Notes: generated from the letters alone by a model not told the origin. 64,000 bases of DNA from Chrysomallon squamiferum (GCA_012295275.1 CM022670.1:1856867-1920866), one strand, 5' to 3'; shown: positions 12,835 to 25,542, counted from the stretch's first letter. Made by a program: numbers and translations.

Positions 12835-13440
12835 ACGGTTTCCTCATGAATTTAAATAATATTTCTATTAGCTTGGAGCATTTTGGTGCATTTACTCCAG
12901 CTCACTGGATATCAACAATTCTTTTTGTCAATATCGTATAAGCCACTTGAATTAGAAAAAAAAAAAAAAAAAATTATAATAAAAAGTCTTTAAATATTTT
13001 CATTTCTTTAACAATTTTTTGCTTATATAACTTCTTGTTCAGCCATTTTTGACTATTCATATTTGTATATCGCTTTGTGATTCAAATCGTTACAGGACAT
13101 TATCAGAAGTGTCACTTACAACTTAAAAGGATTTACGACTGCGTTGAGGAATATTTTTTATTTTTATATTATTTTTTATTTTTCATATGCTAAGCAAAAT
13201 AAAGTTTCTTTGGAATTAAGGAATGTAGCATTAATGATACCGTTCTTCATGAACAATAATGATATTTGTAAAAGTTTGAGAAATTTACGATTGTTTTTTC
13301 TATTTTTTTTTTTTTAATTATTTTTTATTGGTTATCTACACTCTGAATGAATGAAAGTTTTAACTCCCGTAGTTTCATAATTTTACATGTCGTCTTTAGT
13401 AAGCGTACAGAGAGATTTCAATTTACTTACTGAAATAATT
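12835..13440. other. Intergenic sequence, no gene recognised
   Basis: AT-rich, with poly-A and poly-T runs. No exon-like block was found. Confidence 0.45.
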
Positions 13441-13445
13441 TTTTT

Positions 13446-13484
13446 TTAATTATTATTATTATTATTATTATTATTATTTTTTTA

Positions 13485-13522
<38 letters not shown>
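13446..13522. repeat. (ATT)n array
   Basis: Two ATT runs separated by a poly-T. Confidence 0.9.
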
Positions 13523-13749
13523 TGACAATGTATAAACACAAGTTTAAACGACAGCTTCACTTATTTAATGTTTTGGTATCTAGTTTATTTTAATATTGAC
13601 TTTTATTTGGCATCTGCGATTTATTCTACAACTAACATATTTAAGATTGACTGTTACTATGTTGTTTTGGTATCTACTAACTCATAACATATTTAACACT
13701 GATTGTGCTTTGACAACACTAATATTAAATTTTTTTATTTCTCGTTAAA

Positions 13750-14290
13750 ACTGTATAGTATGGTAGAGAACAGTTCAGTACAGTCCAGTACAGTATAGTA
13801 TAGTATAGTACTGTATAGAACAGTATAGTACAGTATAATAAGTATAGTATACTATAGTATAGTACATTATTTCGACCATCTGTCACAGTTGACTCTGATA
13901 TAGTATAATTTAGTATATAGTATATAGAACAGTACAATGCAGTACAATACAGTACAGAATAGTATGGTACAGTAAAGTATAGTGTTGTATAGTGTTGTAT
14001 AGTGTAGTATTGTATAATATTGTATAATACAGTCTAGTATAGAATAGTATAGATAGTATAATATAGCATAGCACAGCACAGCATAGCACAGTATATATAG
14101 TATAGTATAGCATAGCACAGCACAGCATAGCACTGCATAGCATAGCATAGCATAGCATAGTATAGTACAGATATATCACATGCCATATTTCGACTACCTG
14201 TCACAATAGTATAGAATAGTATAGTATAGTACTATAGAACAGAATATAAAGTATAGCACAGTATAGCATAGTAAAGAATAGTGTATTACT
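13750..14290. repeat. Degenerate (TATAG)n/(CATAG)n pentanucleotide array, left arm outer end
   Basis: Long tract of GTATA/CAGTA/CATAG pentamers, interrupted by copies of a phrase like ATTTCGACxxxxTGTCAC (about 13868, 14184, 14291). The same array in inverse orientation fills 63760-64000. Confidence 0.88.
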
Positions 14291-14926
14291 TACCATATTT
14301 CGACTGTGTGTCACGGTTAACTCTGATAATTTTTAATTAAAATTCCCTGTTTTCCACAGTAACTTCTTTTAGCCTGCACTGAAGCGACGAACTGTGAGAA
14401 ACTGGTTTCAGCGTTCGTAATTTTCATCTTCATTTCAATAGGAAAGCCTGCAATAAAAAGAAGAGAATATAAAAAGAGGATATACGTACGTACTTAAGAT
14501 TCATGTAAATGTGAGGTCGTAAAGTTCAGTGATTAATGTCGAGTTCAACACTTCTGGTGTATCCTGATATGTTATTACAATATCAAGTATTGAAACCACA
14601 AACTGCAAGAAACTGCATTCAGCATTCATTATTTTCTTCAGTAGAAAAGTCTTTTTTTGAAAAGATGTATATGTACACTATATTACACTAGGGTATGCTG
14701 TACAATGCTCTGCTATACTGTACTGTACTATACTAAGTTATACTATATTATATATGTTTCTACATAAGGCGGATTTAAATATGTAATATTAACTGAAACA
14801 CAGATAAACACGAGTTCATTAACACTACTTCTACATCCTGGTTTATATATACAGTGTCAAGTATTTGTTTCGTTTATCTTTAATTCTGCTATCGTTTTTC
14901 TTTTTTTTTAGTACTATAACCAGTAT

Positions 14927-15142
<216 letters not shown>

Positions 15143-15241
15143 TCTGTCTGTCTCTGTTAGGATGTATCTCATTCTCTGTCTCATACCGTTCTTTCGTTCA
15201 GTTTCTCTCTATGTATAAATGTACGCATACGTATGTTTATG

Positions 15242-15385
15242 TGCATGCATGCATGTATGTATGTATGTATGTATGTATGTATGTATGCATGTATGTATGT
15301 ATGTATGTATGTATGCATGCATGCATGTATGTATGTATGTATGTATGTATGTATGTATGTATGTATGTATGTATGTATGTATGTA
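15242..15385. repeat. (TATG)n array
   Basis: GTAT/GCAT tetramer array. Mirrored at 62640-62790. Confidence 0.95.
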
Positions 15386-15705
15386 CTGTCATATGTATCT
15401 CTCTTAAGCTGTTTCTGTTATTTTTTTTACATTTTTATTAAATAATTATTTCTGATATTTTCTGTCTAACTTAATCTTTGCACAGCGATACAGATTTCCT
15501 GCCAGTAATAGCTATAACAAGAAATCTGACAATCCTTACAAATGAATTATGTATCAACGCATGCATATTGAAACTAGATTACTAAGTCTCATGGAAAACA
15601 ACGAGAACATTAACACGTTATTCAGTCGGACTAGTGTGATGTAATGAACGATAAAACATTAGCGTTAAAATGACTGCCGCAAAATTCACGAACAACGCCT
15701 TACCC

Positions 15706-15879
15706 TCAAACGCTTTTTCCCTCCTTGTTTTTGGATTTTCCTCTCCGTGTTCCTTCGTTAGCCAAACGACCTTTTAATCCGAATGCTATTATTTCCTGCG
15801 CGAGGAAACTATGCAGCGCATTCCTTATTTCATCTAGGCGTGTGACCTGTTTCATATCAATGGAATATCGGCTTTTCAT
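15706..15879 (-). CDS. Small conserved ORF of unknown function (57 codons from the ATG)
   Basis: The minus-strand frame encodes a short basic peptide beginning MKSRYSIDMK and ending KNKEGKSV. The right-arm copy (62148-62321) differs at about two residues. It starts just inside a promoter-like tract with a CCAAT box and an RFX-like site. I recognise no family. It could be a first exon, a micropeptide or chance, since arm-to-arm conservation does not show selection when the whole arm is duplicated. Confidence 0.25.
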   Translation of the reverse strand: MKSRYSIDMKQVTRLDEIRNALHSFLAQEIIAFGLKGRLANEGTRRGKSKNKEGKSV

Positions 15880-15928
15880 TGGTTCTCGAGGCAAATAACA
15901 TAATATATGCCATATCGTTGCTAGGGAC
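15878..15928. promoter_or_regulatory. Promoter-like tract: CCAAT box and RFX X-box-like motif
   Basis: ATTGG (inverted CCAAT) at 15878-15882 and GTTGCTAGGGAC at 15917-15928, which contains the CCTAGCAAC half-site seen in RFX-bound X-boxes. The block is GC-richer than its surroundings and is repeated in the right arm. The assignment rests on motif match only. Confidence 0.35.
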
Positions 15929-16073
15929 GACTGGATGTCTTCACTTACTAGCAGACGTAAATCGATCGAAGTCAGGTTCGTCTGGTTTGGGGTTACTGTT
16001 TATAATTTAGTACGAGTCAGTTTTATTTATTTATTTGTTTCTTTGTTTCTTTATTTGATCATACTGTAATTTA

Positions 16074-16190
16074 TTATTATTATTATTATTATTATTAGTC
16101 GTAGTAGTAGTAGTAGTAACAGCAGCAGTAGTAGTAGTAGTAGTTAATGTAGTAGTAGTTGTAGTAGTAATAGTAGTAGTAGAGCAACAG
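16074..16190. repeat. (ATT)n then (GTA)n trinucleotide array
   Basis: ATT followed by GTA/GCA trinucleotides. The right-arm counterpart (about 61725-61960) is longer. Confidence 0.9.
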
Positions 16191-16194
16191 CAGC

Positions 16195-17535
16195 ACTTAT
16201 TGTACTTAATTCTTTATTTCATTTTTGTTACTAGAAACTGTTTATTTACATATTTATTTATTGTCAACAAAGAGCCATGGCTGCTAGCAGTAAGTAACTA
16301 TGGCGGTGGGTTTTCTGCACGTTTTATGCGTTAATAGTATAAATTAAAGACATAAAGATGTATTAGCTGATTCACTGCCAATTAAAATGAAGTCTGCCAG
16401 GGTCGGAGTAAATTAATCGGGGCTATAAAAAGTCATCCTGTCATGAATTAATGTACTGAAAATAATGATATTATTTGATATATCAGTTTAAAAATAGATC
16501 AACAAAAAAGTTATCAGGACAACAGTAATGATTTTTGTAGCATGCAAGTATTTAGTGCGGGATCCTCGAAACATTATGATAATTTTGAAGTGTCTTGCTT
16601 AATATTATAAATCAGAACGTTCTGGTATTGGTTTGCTCCGACCAGTTTGTAAGACTTCATCATTTGTTAATGGTATTTTAATTTGATTTATATATAATGT
16701 TTGTTTTTTTTGTTTTTTTTTAATTCTGTTTGTATTTAGAACACTCGTTTTAACAGTTTGAACTTTTTATTCTAATCTCATTGCTTTACAATTCGTAGTA
16801 TATTATATTTATCTTAATTGTGTTCCTTATCAGTGATAAAGAACGGGCTAAGAATTGTAAAAACATCACTGGTTTAATTTAAGACACCTCGGTGTATAGG
16901 TAAAGACATTTCTTTGTATCCAGTTTTTTAGATAAGATTATCTGAAAATATGCAACGGTTGCTGGATTTTACGGTTATTTACTTTTCCAAGAAGCAGATC
17001 ACTTTTGATAACCTTCTTTCATTTTAACTGCCTAAGTTATGTTTTTTCGTCAGACGTTTTGCGATCACGTTTTTGAGAATATAACCGTATCTGCTTGACT
17101 CGTCGTGAACTTCCTGGTTGGCTTGTTCACGCTCGTTCTAAATGTAACACAATGTAAAGTAGCCTGGACGAAATATTTGCTTTTCTTCTCTTGAAGACAA
17201 TAAAAATTTATTTTACACGTAAGTGGATATTTCCTTTATAAACGCGCATATGTTGTTTTTAAAAAAAACCCACCAAAACCCACACCAGTAAACTATGATT
17301 ACATCAAGCTCAGGAGTGGCGATCCGCATTTAATTACAACACTCAGATTCCTACTGACAAAATCTGTTTATTCAGTATGGTAAGTAACAAGGACAACATA
17401 AAGTTATAGTAACAGTAGACTTCGTCCAAGGCTACTGGATGTAAAGTACAAGATAATATCTTGAAATGAGCTCAAAACAGTTTGCTTGTTGTCTATTCAC
17501 TCAGCTGAAGAAGATGTGGTTCATTTAATAGGCTA
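16195..17535. other. Arm sequence, no gene recognised
   Basis: Moderately complex sequence present in both arms (right about 60420-61720). No long frame, domain or convincing exon was found. It may hold non-coding exons or old repeats. Confidence 0.45.
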
Positions 17536-17963
17536 AAACATGAATAAACTGACTGCATAAGCGTTCATATTCCATTCAACGAAACAATATAGCATTTATT
17601 TTGCAATCTGTAATTGCGTGATTTTGGAGGTGGGTTGTAACTCATATTTCAGAGAATATTCATCACTCTATCGTACGTGGCAAACAGAAGCTAAATAGCA
17701 GTTTGTTTAAACACGAGTAATTTAGTTCAGCACGTTCTGTAGTGTATGAATGGAAATCAGAATGAAACATTGTTAAATATTAAATCGTAATTAATACATT
17801 TATGATTATTGTTAGATACATTTTTTTCCCCTTAAATACTTCTTAATCAAATCACTGTAGGAATATTAGGTATATATATATTTCAGTCCAGATATTTAAA
17901 TAACACGAATAAATTTATTTATGATTTCAGTAGTATATATATATATATATATTTATATATATA

Positions 17964-18190
17964 CTAGATTCCATTTCATAAGAATACAAAGCCAGATGGT
18001 TCTATTGGTCTCAAGAACATTCTACAGCTTATCCCTACCAACGCACAGAACCTGAAATATTATGAAACGTTATGGTAGCTATGGTAACCATAATGTAAGT
18101 TTTGCCGTTATCCGAATGAAATAGTGATTCAACATTTGTTCAATAGCATTTAAAAATATATTTTTATCTAGTTCAGATATGTTTTATTAT
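17964..18190. repeat. Duplicated block R4, copy 1
   Basis: Starts ACTAGATTCCATTTCATAAG and contains GGTCTCAAGAACATTCTACAG and ACCAACGCACAGAACCTGA. It recurs at 23309-23520, and inverted at about 54350-54560 and 59800-60010. Confidence 0.8.
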
Positions 18191-18219
18191 ATTATTCATT
18201 TTGAAAGATTAGTGTCAAG

Positions 18220-18610
18220 ATGCAACCATACTAATCTTTCTGTTGTATAAAAATATATTTAAGCTTTTTTTTTCTTTCATTGCCATCATATATATACAGT
18301 TAATAGAATTAAGAATAAATCTAAATTTCAAAAAATATTTCATTTCGGTTATAATATGTAAATATTATATATTTTTTTCCATTTCTAATTTACAGAGAAA
18401 GCTTAATAAACTAAAAATAAGCAGAATTCTAATCCGGTTTCCCAACAGAATTCATCCTGTCATTCAACACAGTTTCGACTAAAATCATCTAAGATTACAA
18501 GAATTCACGCAGCCATCCAGAACATCTCCAACAAATGATCGCATGACGTCATTAGAATCAACCCAGTCTTCCAGTACAGTTCCAGCAGTTTATGACAAGA
18601 ATCCACCCAG
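18220..18610. repeat. Duplicated block R3, copy 1
   Basis: Runs from TTAGTGTCAAGATGCAACC to a CCAGTCATCCAGTCATCCAG short tandem. It recurs at 24668-25075, and inverted at about 52855-53290 and 59350-59775. It lies 3' of each astacin unit. The 79-codon frame inside is unlikely to be a gene. Confidence 0.8.
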
Positions 18611-19638
18611 TCATCCAGTCATCCAGTCCATACATTTAGAACTATTTATGTAAACTGTCGGATTATGACAGTAGAACACACCCAGTCTTTCAGCCCTTAC
18701 CCTGCTCTTAACTGGATGACAACCTGATAAAGATTCATTTAGGAATTCAGAAAGTATTCTGTTTGGAAGTCTGAAGACTCGGCAATGTTCCTGATAAATC
18801 GTTAAATGCAGAAATACAAAAATTCAAATACCTTTTTTTTATTCTTTTTTTTTTACGTCACAATCAGGATTGACGAACTTTCTTCTGCTTTTCAAGGAAT
18901 TTAGAAATATCTCGTGACATTCAATCTAAAATAGTGAATTTCAATAACTAAGTTTTACTTTTACATTGTCTTTAGTTATATTGTAAAGATTTACAGTTGT
19001 TTCTTAATTTCAGATATTTACTAAACGTAAATTATGTAAATTTTTGTAAATATATTTATATTTGGTTGTCTCCAAAGTATAAAAAGGTTTACTTACGATA
19101 TGTTATATACTTGTTCTGATAAGTTAAAACATATATAATAAAATAAGCTTCATTATTAATGTTTTTAAAATATAGAATTAAAAAAGACAAGAAAAAGTAA
19201 AGAAAGAAATGATAAATCACTAAACACAATTTAGTGAAATTTTATTTTTCTTGTTTGTGAAAATGACATAAAATGTATCTGTAAATATATACAATAATAA
19301 AAATGTTAAAACATTGGTTATCTGTGTGTTATTATATATAAAATGAATGTGCATTGTTACAAAACATTATTCTACATATATATATATATAAAACAAAAAA
19401 TAAAGCAAGAAATGATACACACAAATGCGGCATCATTGCTTACTCAGGTTAAATGATTGTGTTAAAAATTAAAAAACTACATTAAATGAAAACATATAGG
19501 CCTACATTTTAGTACTTTGTTTTTCCAATACCGTCAGAGAGATACCAGTTCACTGTCATCTTCACATTTACTCTTTAATAAAAACTGATATCTAATAAAA
19601 TCAGTCCAACAAAGACGTCACATGTTTAAATTTTAATG

Positions 19639-20697
19639 TTACTCAGTGATGTATTTGATATCAGGACACAACATTTTAAAACAGTCTTTGCACGGTTCTC
19701 CGTTATCTGGTCCGCAACAGCCATCATGACCTGGAATCGATTTTAAGTAGTCGAATTCCCGTCCACAGTACACCCACCCTGACCAGCCCTGCCACCGCCC
19801 CTTTCCAGTGAAGTCGTCTGCGGTGTCGGATCTCAGCACGCGGCAGGCTGGACAGTTTGGACCGTTGTCCGGTCCGCATTTTTCATCCGTAGTTGTCGGA
19901 CAGGGACGATTGTTGAACGACATGACTCGTCTTCTACAATAAAACAATCCACTTTTGGAGCCTCGTTTTGGTTCGTAACCCGGTTTCTTACACGGTGGGA
20001 AGACCAAGTTTAAACCGAGTTTATCGAGTTCGCTCAATTCCTCGTTAACCTGGTTTAAGGGTGTGATCATCCAGACTTTGTCCTGATCGGGCCTCCGTAC
20101 AAGAACATTACTTTCTGGGTAGTGCATAACGCTGAACACGTCGTACCGAGTCAGAGCCAGAAAGTCAGCATCAGCGGCGAACTGTGGATACCAAGGATCA
20201 TCTTTCTCCACTTTTATTTCAACAGGAGCATCTTGACGTTGATGTTCGTGCCCAAATCCTAGCGCGTGCAACAGTTCGTGAATTGGTGTCCTTTTAGAAA
20301 CAGAGCGTTTAGTGCCGAGCGATACAACAGCCCTCTCGTTCTGATATATATTTCCTCTGCAAAACGCCTTATTGTTTTCTGCACCAACTATTGTAATTTT
20401 GGAATTCTCCGACGTGGACACTTGTAATACGAGACCCGGAGCGGCCACACTGATTTCCTCTATTGCGTCCCATATTGGACATTTCCATTTCTCATCTACC
20501 GGCTCGCTGGTGCTCAGGTATACGTTGACAACGACAGGATCGTCAGCCAGGCTGTGACAACTTTGTTTCTGGTAGAACTGAGCACATAGTTGAGAGAAAT
20601 TATCAGTATTCAGTTCTTTAACGAATTGTGTAGCCTCCGTTTTTTTATCTTTAAGTGTCGCTGGTTCAGTTACCGCCAGAAATTGTTTGTCTGCCAT
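19639..20697 (-). CDS. Astacin A: single-exon astacin-like zinc metalloprotease with C-terminal CGPDNG modules
   Basis: Intact 352-aa frame without introns. The catalytic domain carries HELLHALGFGHE at residues 140-151 (zinc His140, 144 and 150, catalytic Glu141) and the Met-turn SVMHY (189-193) with the Tyr typical of astacins (M12A). After it come two Cys-rich modules: YC..C..CGPDNGPNCPAC (about 253-285) and YC..CCGPDNGEPCKDC (about 310-339). The N-terminus (MADKQFLAVT) shows no signal peptide and no classical prodomain, unlike secreted astacins. Cytosolic or unconventional secretion is therefore possible, or a 5' exon is missing. The ATG is conserved in astacin B. An ATTAAA on the minus strand follows the stop. 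The family cleaves peptide bonds; the substrate is unknown. Confidence 0.85.
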   Translation of the reverse strand: MADKQFLAVTEPATLKDKKTEATQFVKELNTDNFSQLCAQFYQKQSCHSLADDPVVVNVYLSTSEPVDEKWKCPIWDAIEEISVAAPGLVLQVSTSENSKITIVGAENNKAFCRGNIYQNERAVVSLGTKRSVSKRTPIHELLHALGFGHEHQRQDAPVEIKVEKDDPWYPQFAADADFLALTRYDVFSVMHYPESNVLVRRPDQDKVWMITPLNQVNEELSELDKLGLNLVFPPCKKPGYEPKRGSKSGLFYCRRRVMSFNNRPCPTTTDEKCGPDNGPNCPACRVLRSDTADDFTGKGRWQGWSGWVYCGREFDYLKSIPGHDGCCGPDNGEPCKDCFKMLCPDIKYITE

Positions 20698-20880
20698 TGT
20701 TGAATCTCGTACAGACAGAATACCAGTCTGAGTAACCTGTAGAGTTCTGCTCTAAATATCGTAGTCACGTGACTATGGCAGTGCAGCAAGCCTTTGTGTA
20801 TAAAATTACAAACATTATACACAGCTTAAATGGGTGTAGAAATAGTTGGCTTTCATATGATCAACTAATATTTGTATATA
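20698..20880 (-). promoter_or_regulatory. Upstream region of astacin A
   Basis: Immediately 5' of the ATG on minus are CACGTGAC (E-box-like) and an AT-rich GATATTTAGAGCAGAACTC element. The same block lies upstream of A' (about 57180-57320) and, without a gene, at about 40110-40290. A weaker version precedes B and B'. No strict TATA box was found. Confidence 0.4.
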
Positions 20881-21023
20881 ATTATCAGTGCTGTTACAGA
20901 CTAAGATTAATAATATAAATAGCAACCACAATACTGTATCAAGTTTAAAACAATTAGACTATTAACGATAAAAATGTGACCCGAAGGAAAAATAAAACTG
21001 AATGGAAGAAATAGAAAAAGAGA

Positions 21024-21145
21024 CGCCGCGTTTAAAAGTACAGCAAATCTCATAAGACTGAGTACACATACGTTCATAATCCAATTAACGCAACACTATC
21101 GCATTTATTTTATAATTTGTAATTGCGTGAGGTGGGTTGTAGCTT
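21024..21145. repeat. Extra copy of a dispersed block, left arm only
   Basis: GAGACGCCGCGTTTAAAAG to GTGGGTTGTAGC repeats the block at about 22081-22200 in the same orientation. At the matching point the right arm has a (CT)n(TA)n run (56881-56990) instead, so the arms differ here by structure. Confidence 0.65.
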
Positions 21146-21311
21146 ATATTTTTATTGCTATTCAATGTAATATGAACGTTTTATCATGAATAGTATATTT
21201 TTGAGAGTAACAACATAATGTTTATAATTACTGTGTATATATGTGTATGTGTGTTTTCGCAAATATATATATATGTTCACACACGTATACATATAAACAT
21301 TACTAGTAAAA

Positions 21312-21556
21312 TGAAAATTACGAAAGAAGATATTGTGATACATGCTCTTCACATATACAGAAAAACTAATCTTGGAGTAAACAAGTAATATGAAACTGAG
21401 CTGGGACACAAATAAACCCAACAGGGGCGCTTATGAGTACTGATCTTGCGACCCATTATTGTCCCAGGCTTCCTCTGTAACCATTGAACCTGAGCTGCTG
21501 TTTTTGCAGACACACCTTAAATCAAAATATCACGCATAATATTTAATGTATTTTAC
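21312..21556. repeat. R1 module upstream of astacin A
   Basis: Contains TTACGAAAGAAGATATTGTG, CACAAATAAACCCAACAGGG and GTCCCAGGCTTCCTCTGTAAC. Related copies sit upstream of every astacin unit in both arms. Class unknown; it is carried with the tandem duplication. Confidence 0.75.
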
Positions 21557-21559
21557 TGG

Positions 21560-22084
<525 letters not shown>

Positions 22085-22346
22085 GCCTTGTTTAAAAGTA
22101 CAGCAAATCTCATAAGACTGAGTACATATGCGTTCATAATCCAATTAACGAAACATTATAGCATTTATTTTATAATTTGTAATTGCGTGAGATGAGCTCA
22201 TAGTTCAGAGAATATTCCAATATGATTATATTTTTTTCCCTTAAATACTTCCTAATCAAATTACTGTAGGAACACTAGGTATATACAGTTCAGTCTACAA
22301 AATTAGAAAACACGAATAAATGAATTTATATTTTCAGTAGTATATG

Positions 22347-23308
22347 CGGGTTTGATAAAGTAAAAATAGTATAATCTGTATAAAATATATAGATGCTATT
22401 ATGACAAGTTTGACAATCCTTATGTACAACGCTTACAAATATAGAATGAACTGAACCCGTAAACACATACAAACACACACATGCAAGACAGATATAAACT
22501 CTTATATTCTTAATATATATATATATATATATATCCATTTTTAAATATTTTCTTTGCGTTCGATATAAAAATCAGAATCTTTTACACAGGATAAACTGAT
22601 ATATAGCAAATCAACTGCTGCAATAATATTTAAATGGTTTAGTTTGTGTTGGTGGTTTTGTGACGAAGATGAGTCTCCTCTTTAAGATGTTACCCTTAAA
22701 AATTACATAACCTAAGTGTATCTGAGACAGAAGTCTCCTGTTTAATACATCATAGATGTTAGATTTCCTTGAACATTATATACGCTATGGTTAGGTGTTG
22801 TTTTGTGGGACACACCGGTGCCTGCATGTCTACCAAAGTTCCAAACAGTCACATCACCACTCCCGGGACAGGAATGTTAAGAGACACCCTATGTAGTCTT
22901 CTCTAGGCAATAAAAGTAGAGATGGCGTTTTGGTTGACAGACAGAGACAGTTCAGTTTTACAATAAAATAAAAACTCTTTGTAATCGGCAGTGTAAGAAT
23001 GGTAAGCTTACTCGGTAAATAGCTATTATCATATAAAACATATATTCTTTAAATTCGCGTTATTGTGTTTCTACTGAGTTAACGTTGGCTGAATAGAAAT
23101 ACATATATGACTTGTTTCCTGAATACCCTTGGAGCCGAACCCAATCGGGTAGCTATCTACCCGACACAGGGAGATCTGTATGCGTAGTATGTGCTGATTT
23201 GGAGGTAGAGTGTAAAGGCCGTTGCGGTGTTCTGATCTCGTTACGTCACGACAGTGCTAATTACGGGTCGAATGCGCCTGCGTTAGACGTCTCGGGACAT
23301 GGATAGAT
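22347..23308. mobile_element. Insertion of about 960 bp in copy 2, type unknown (weakly LTR-like)
   Basis: In copy 1 CAGTAGTATAT runs almost straight into ACTAGATTCC. In copy 2 about 960 bp separate the same sequences. The insert holds AATAAAA signals and a GC-richer part with a 64-codon frame (23112-23306), but no recognisable transposase, reverse transcriptase or clear terminal repeats. It is present in both arms (right about 54560-55525), so it predates their split. Confidence 0.35.
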
Positions 23309-23520
23309 ACACTAGCCTCCATTTCATAAGAATACAAAGCCAGGTCGTTCTGTTAGTCTCAAGAACATTCTACAGCGTGTCCCCACCAACGCACAGAACC
23401 TGAGTTAACGTGGTATGTTTTGTAGCTATGGTAACCCCATAATGTAATACCTGCAGTTATCAACAGCTTCTTAAAAATAATTTTTATCTAGTTCAGATGT
23501 GTTTTATTATATTATTAATA
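23309..23520. repeat. Duplicated block R4, copy 2
   Basis: Second copy of the CATTTCATAAGAATACAAAG block, roughly 85-90% like copy 1 by eye. Confidence 0.75.
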
Positions 23521-23521
23521 T

Positions 23522-23610
23522 TTCTATTGTTTTCTGAAGGCTACATGTGAATGATTGAGATTAGTGGTTTAAATATATCGTACATGATTAGATGTTTAAA
23601 GGATTAACCA

Positions 23611-23649
<39 letters not shown>

Positions 23650-24028
23650 CACAAACACATATACATGTATATGATTTTGCAGTCTGGGAAAAAACATTAT
23701 GAATAAAATATTTAATTAAATAATGGCAGTTTCAAATTTGTAAAAAAAAAAAAAAAAAATATGTATAAAGAAAATAATATTGAGACCTGCTATTGTCGTA
23801 GTACTTAACATATTGACATATCATCATCATCATATGTCATCATCACCATCATCATCATATCTGTTGTTTGAAGCAAGTCTGAAAACGTTTTATCTTTGGT
23901 GATAAAATTATACGTTTATTAAACGCCCCGAGAGTTGTGTGTCTGAACAGAAGTTCTGGAATTTAATATATTTCTTTCTGTTTAGTTATTTAATTTACTC
24001 ATTTTTTTATTTATTATTGTTATTGATA

Positions 24029-24112
<84 letters not shown>

Positions 24113-24662
24113 TTATTATTATTATTATTATTATTATTGTAGTAATTGTTATCGTAGTTTTTGTTATTTTTGTCGTTTATATATCATGCATGATTTGTAA
24201 CATTATTTTATCCAGCTGACGTCATCAAACAGAGAATTTACCTCAATGGCCTGACAACAACATTCCGAATATCGTCATAAATATATATATGTATGTATAT
24301 TCTAGGCGTTAATTACAAGACGCATTTGTTTAAGAAATTTACTAACGATATTTTGCCACTAGCTTCTGGTAGCTGAGAGTGAAGCAGTGATTTATTTAGT
24401 GTAAAATATGTCTCAGACTAAAGTTTCCACAAACTCACTGCTGATGTTATACTTGTTCAAGGTAAATCATTGTATAATTTAATTTGTAATAATTATAATT
24501 GTTGGGAACTATTTATTTATTTATTTATCATCATAATCATCATCATGATTATCAAAATGTAAGAAGATTATTTTCTTTTTGGCTCTTTTATTTCGTGTTT
24601 TTATTCAAAAGAAGAAGAAAAAAGGTAAATTCTCGGAACGGTATCTTTGTGTTTTATTTTAA
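23522..24662. other. Sequence inserted in copy 2 relative to copy 1, no gene recognised
   Basis: Contains (CA)n at 23613-23648, an (ATC)n patch near 23822 and (ATT)n at 24030-24140. No coding block found. It is present in both arms, but the right-arm (ATT)n is much shorter. Confidence 0.5.
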
Positions 24663-24667
24663 TACTT

Positions 24668-25075
24668 TTAAAGATTAGTGTCCAGATATAACGATACTAA
24701 TCTCTCTGTTGTATAAAAATATATTTAAGCTGTTTTTTTGTTTGTGGGTTTTTTTTAAATCTAAGATTAGACAAATATTTCATTTCGGTTATAATATGTA
24801 ACTATTATATATTTTTTCCATTTCTAATTTACAGAGAAAGCTTAATAATTTAAAAATAAGCAGAATTCTACTCCGGTTTCCTAATAGAATTCATCCTGTC
24901 ATTCAACACAGTTTCGACTAAAATAATCTAAGATTACAAAAATTCACGCAGCCATCCAGAACATCTCCAAGAAATGATCGCATGACGTCATTAGAATCAA
25001 CCCAGTCTTCCAGAACAGTTCCAGCAGTTTATGACACGAGATGACAAGAATCCACCCAGTCATCCAGTCATCCAG
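24668..25075. repeat. Duplicated block R3, copy 2
   Basis: Second left-arm copy of the block ending in CATCCAGT repeats. It runs directly into the astacin relic. Confidence 0.75.
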
Positions 25076-25082
25076 TCCTTGC

Positions 25083-25182
25083 AGCCATAGCTTTCCCAAT
25101 GTCACGTCTCCATTCACTAAGTACCGGCTTGCTGGAGCTCAGTCGTATGTTGGCAGTGACAGGACAAGGCTGAACTGAGTTT
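25083..25182 (-). pseudogene. Relic of an astacin-like gene, left arm
   Basis: About 100 bp on minus matches the region around codons 50-80 of astacin B, including a near-exact GCTCCAGCAAGCCGGTAC followed by an AGTGAATGGA-type stretch. Neither the zinc-binding region nor the rest of the gene survives. It abuts R3 on one side and a (GA)n run on the other, so most of this unit's gene was deleted. Confidence 0.75.
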
Positions 25183-25240
25183 GATTCTCGTAGAGTATTC
25201 AGTAGTAGTAACACAAACTAATCTTTGTTTATACTGCTGT

Positions 25241-25343
<103 letters not shown>

Positions 25344-25542
25344 ATTTTTATTATCATTCAATGTAATATGAAACAGTTTTGTCATGAATAGTATATGTGT
25401 GAGAGTAACAACATAATTCAGTGAACATAATGTTCATAATTACTGTGTATATATGTGTATGTGTGTTTTAGCAAATATACATATATATATGTATGTATGT
25501 ATGTATGTACACATACGTACACATATAAACATTACTAGTAAA

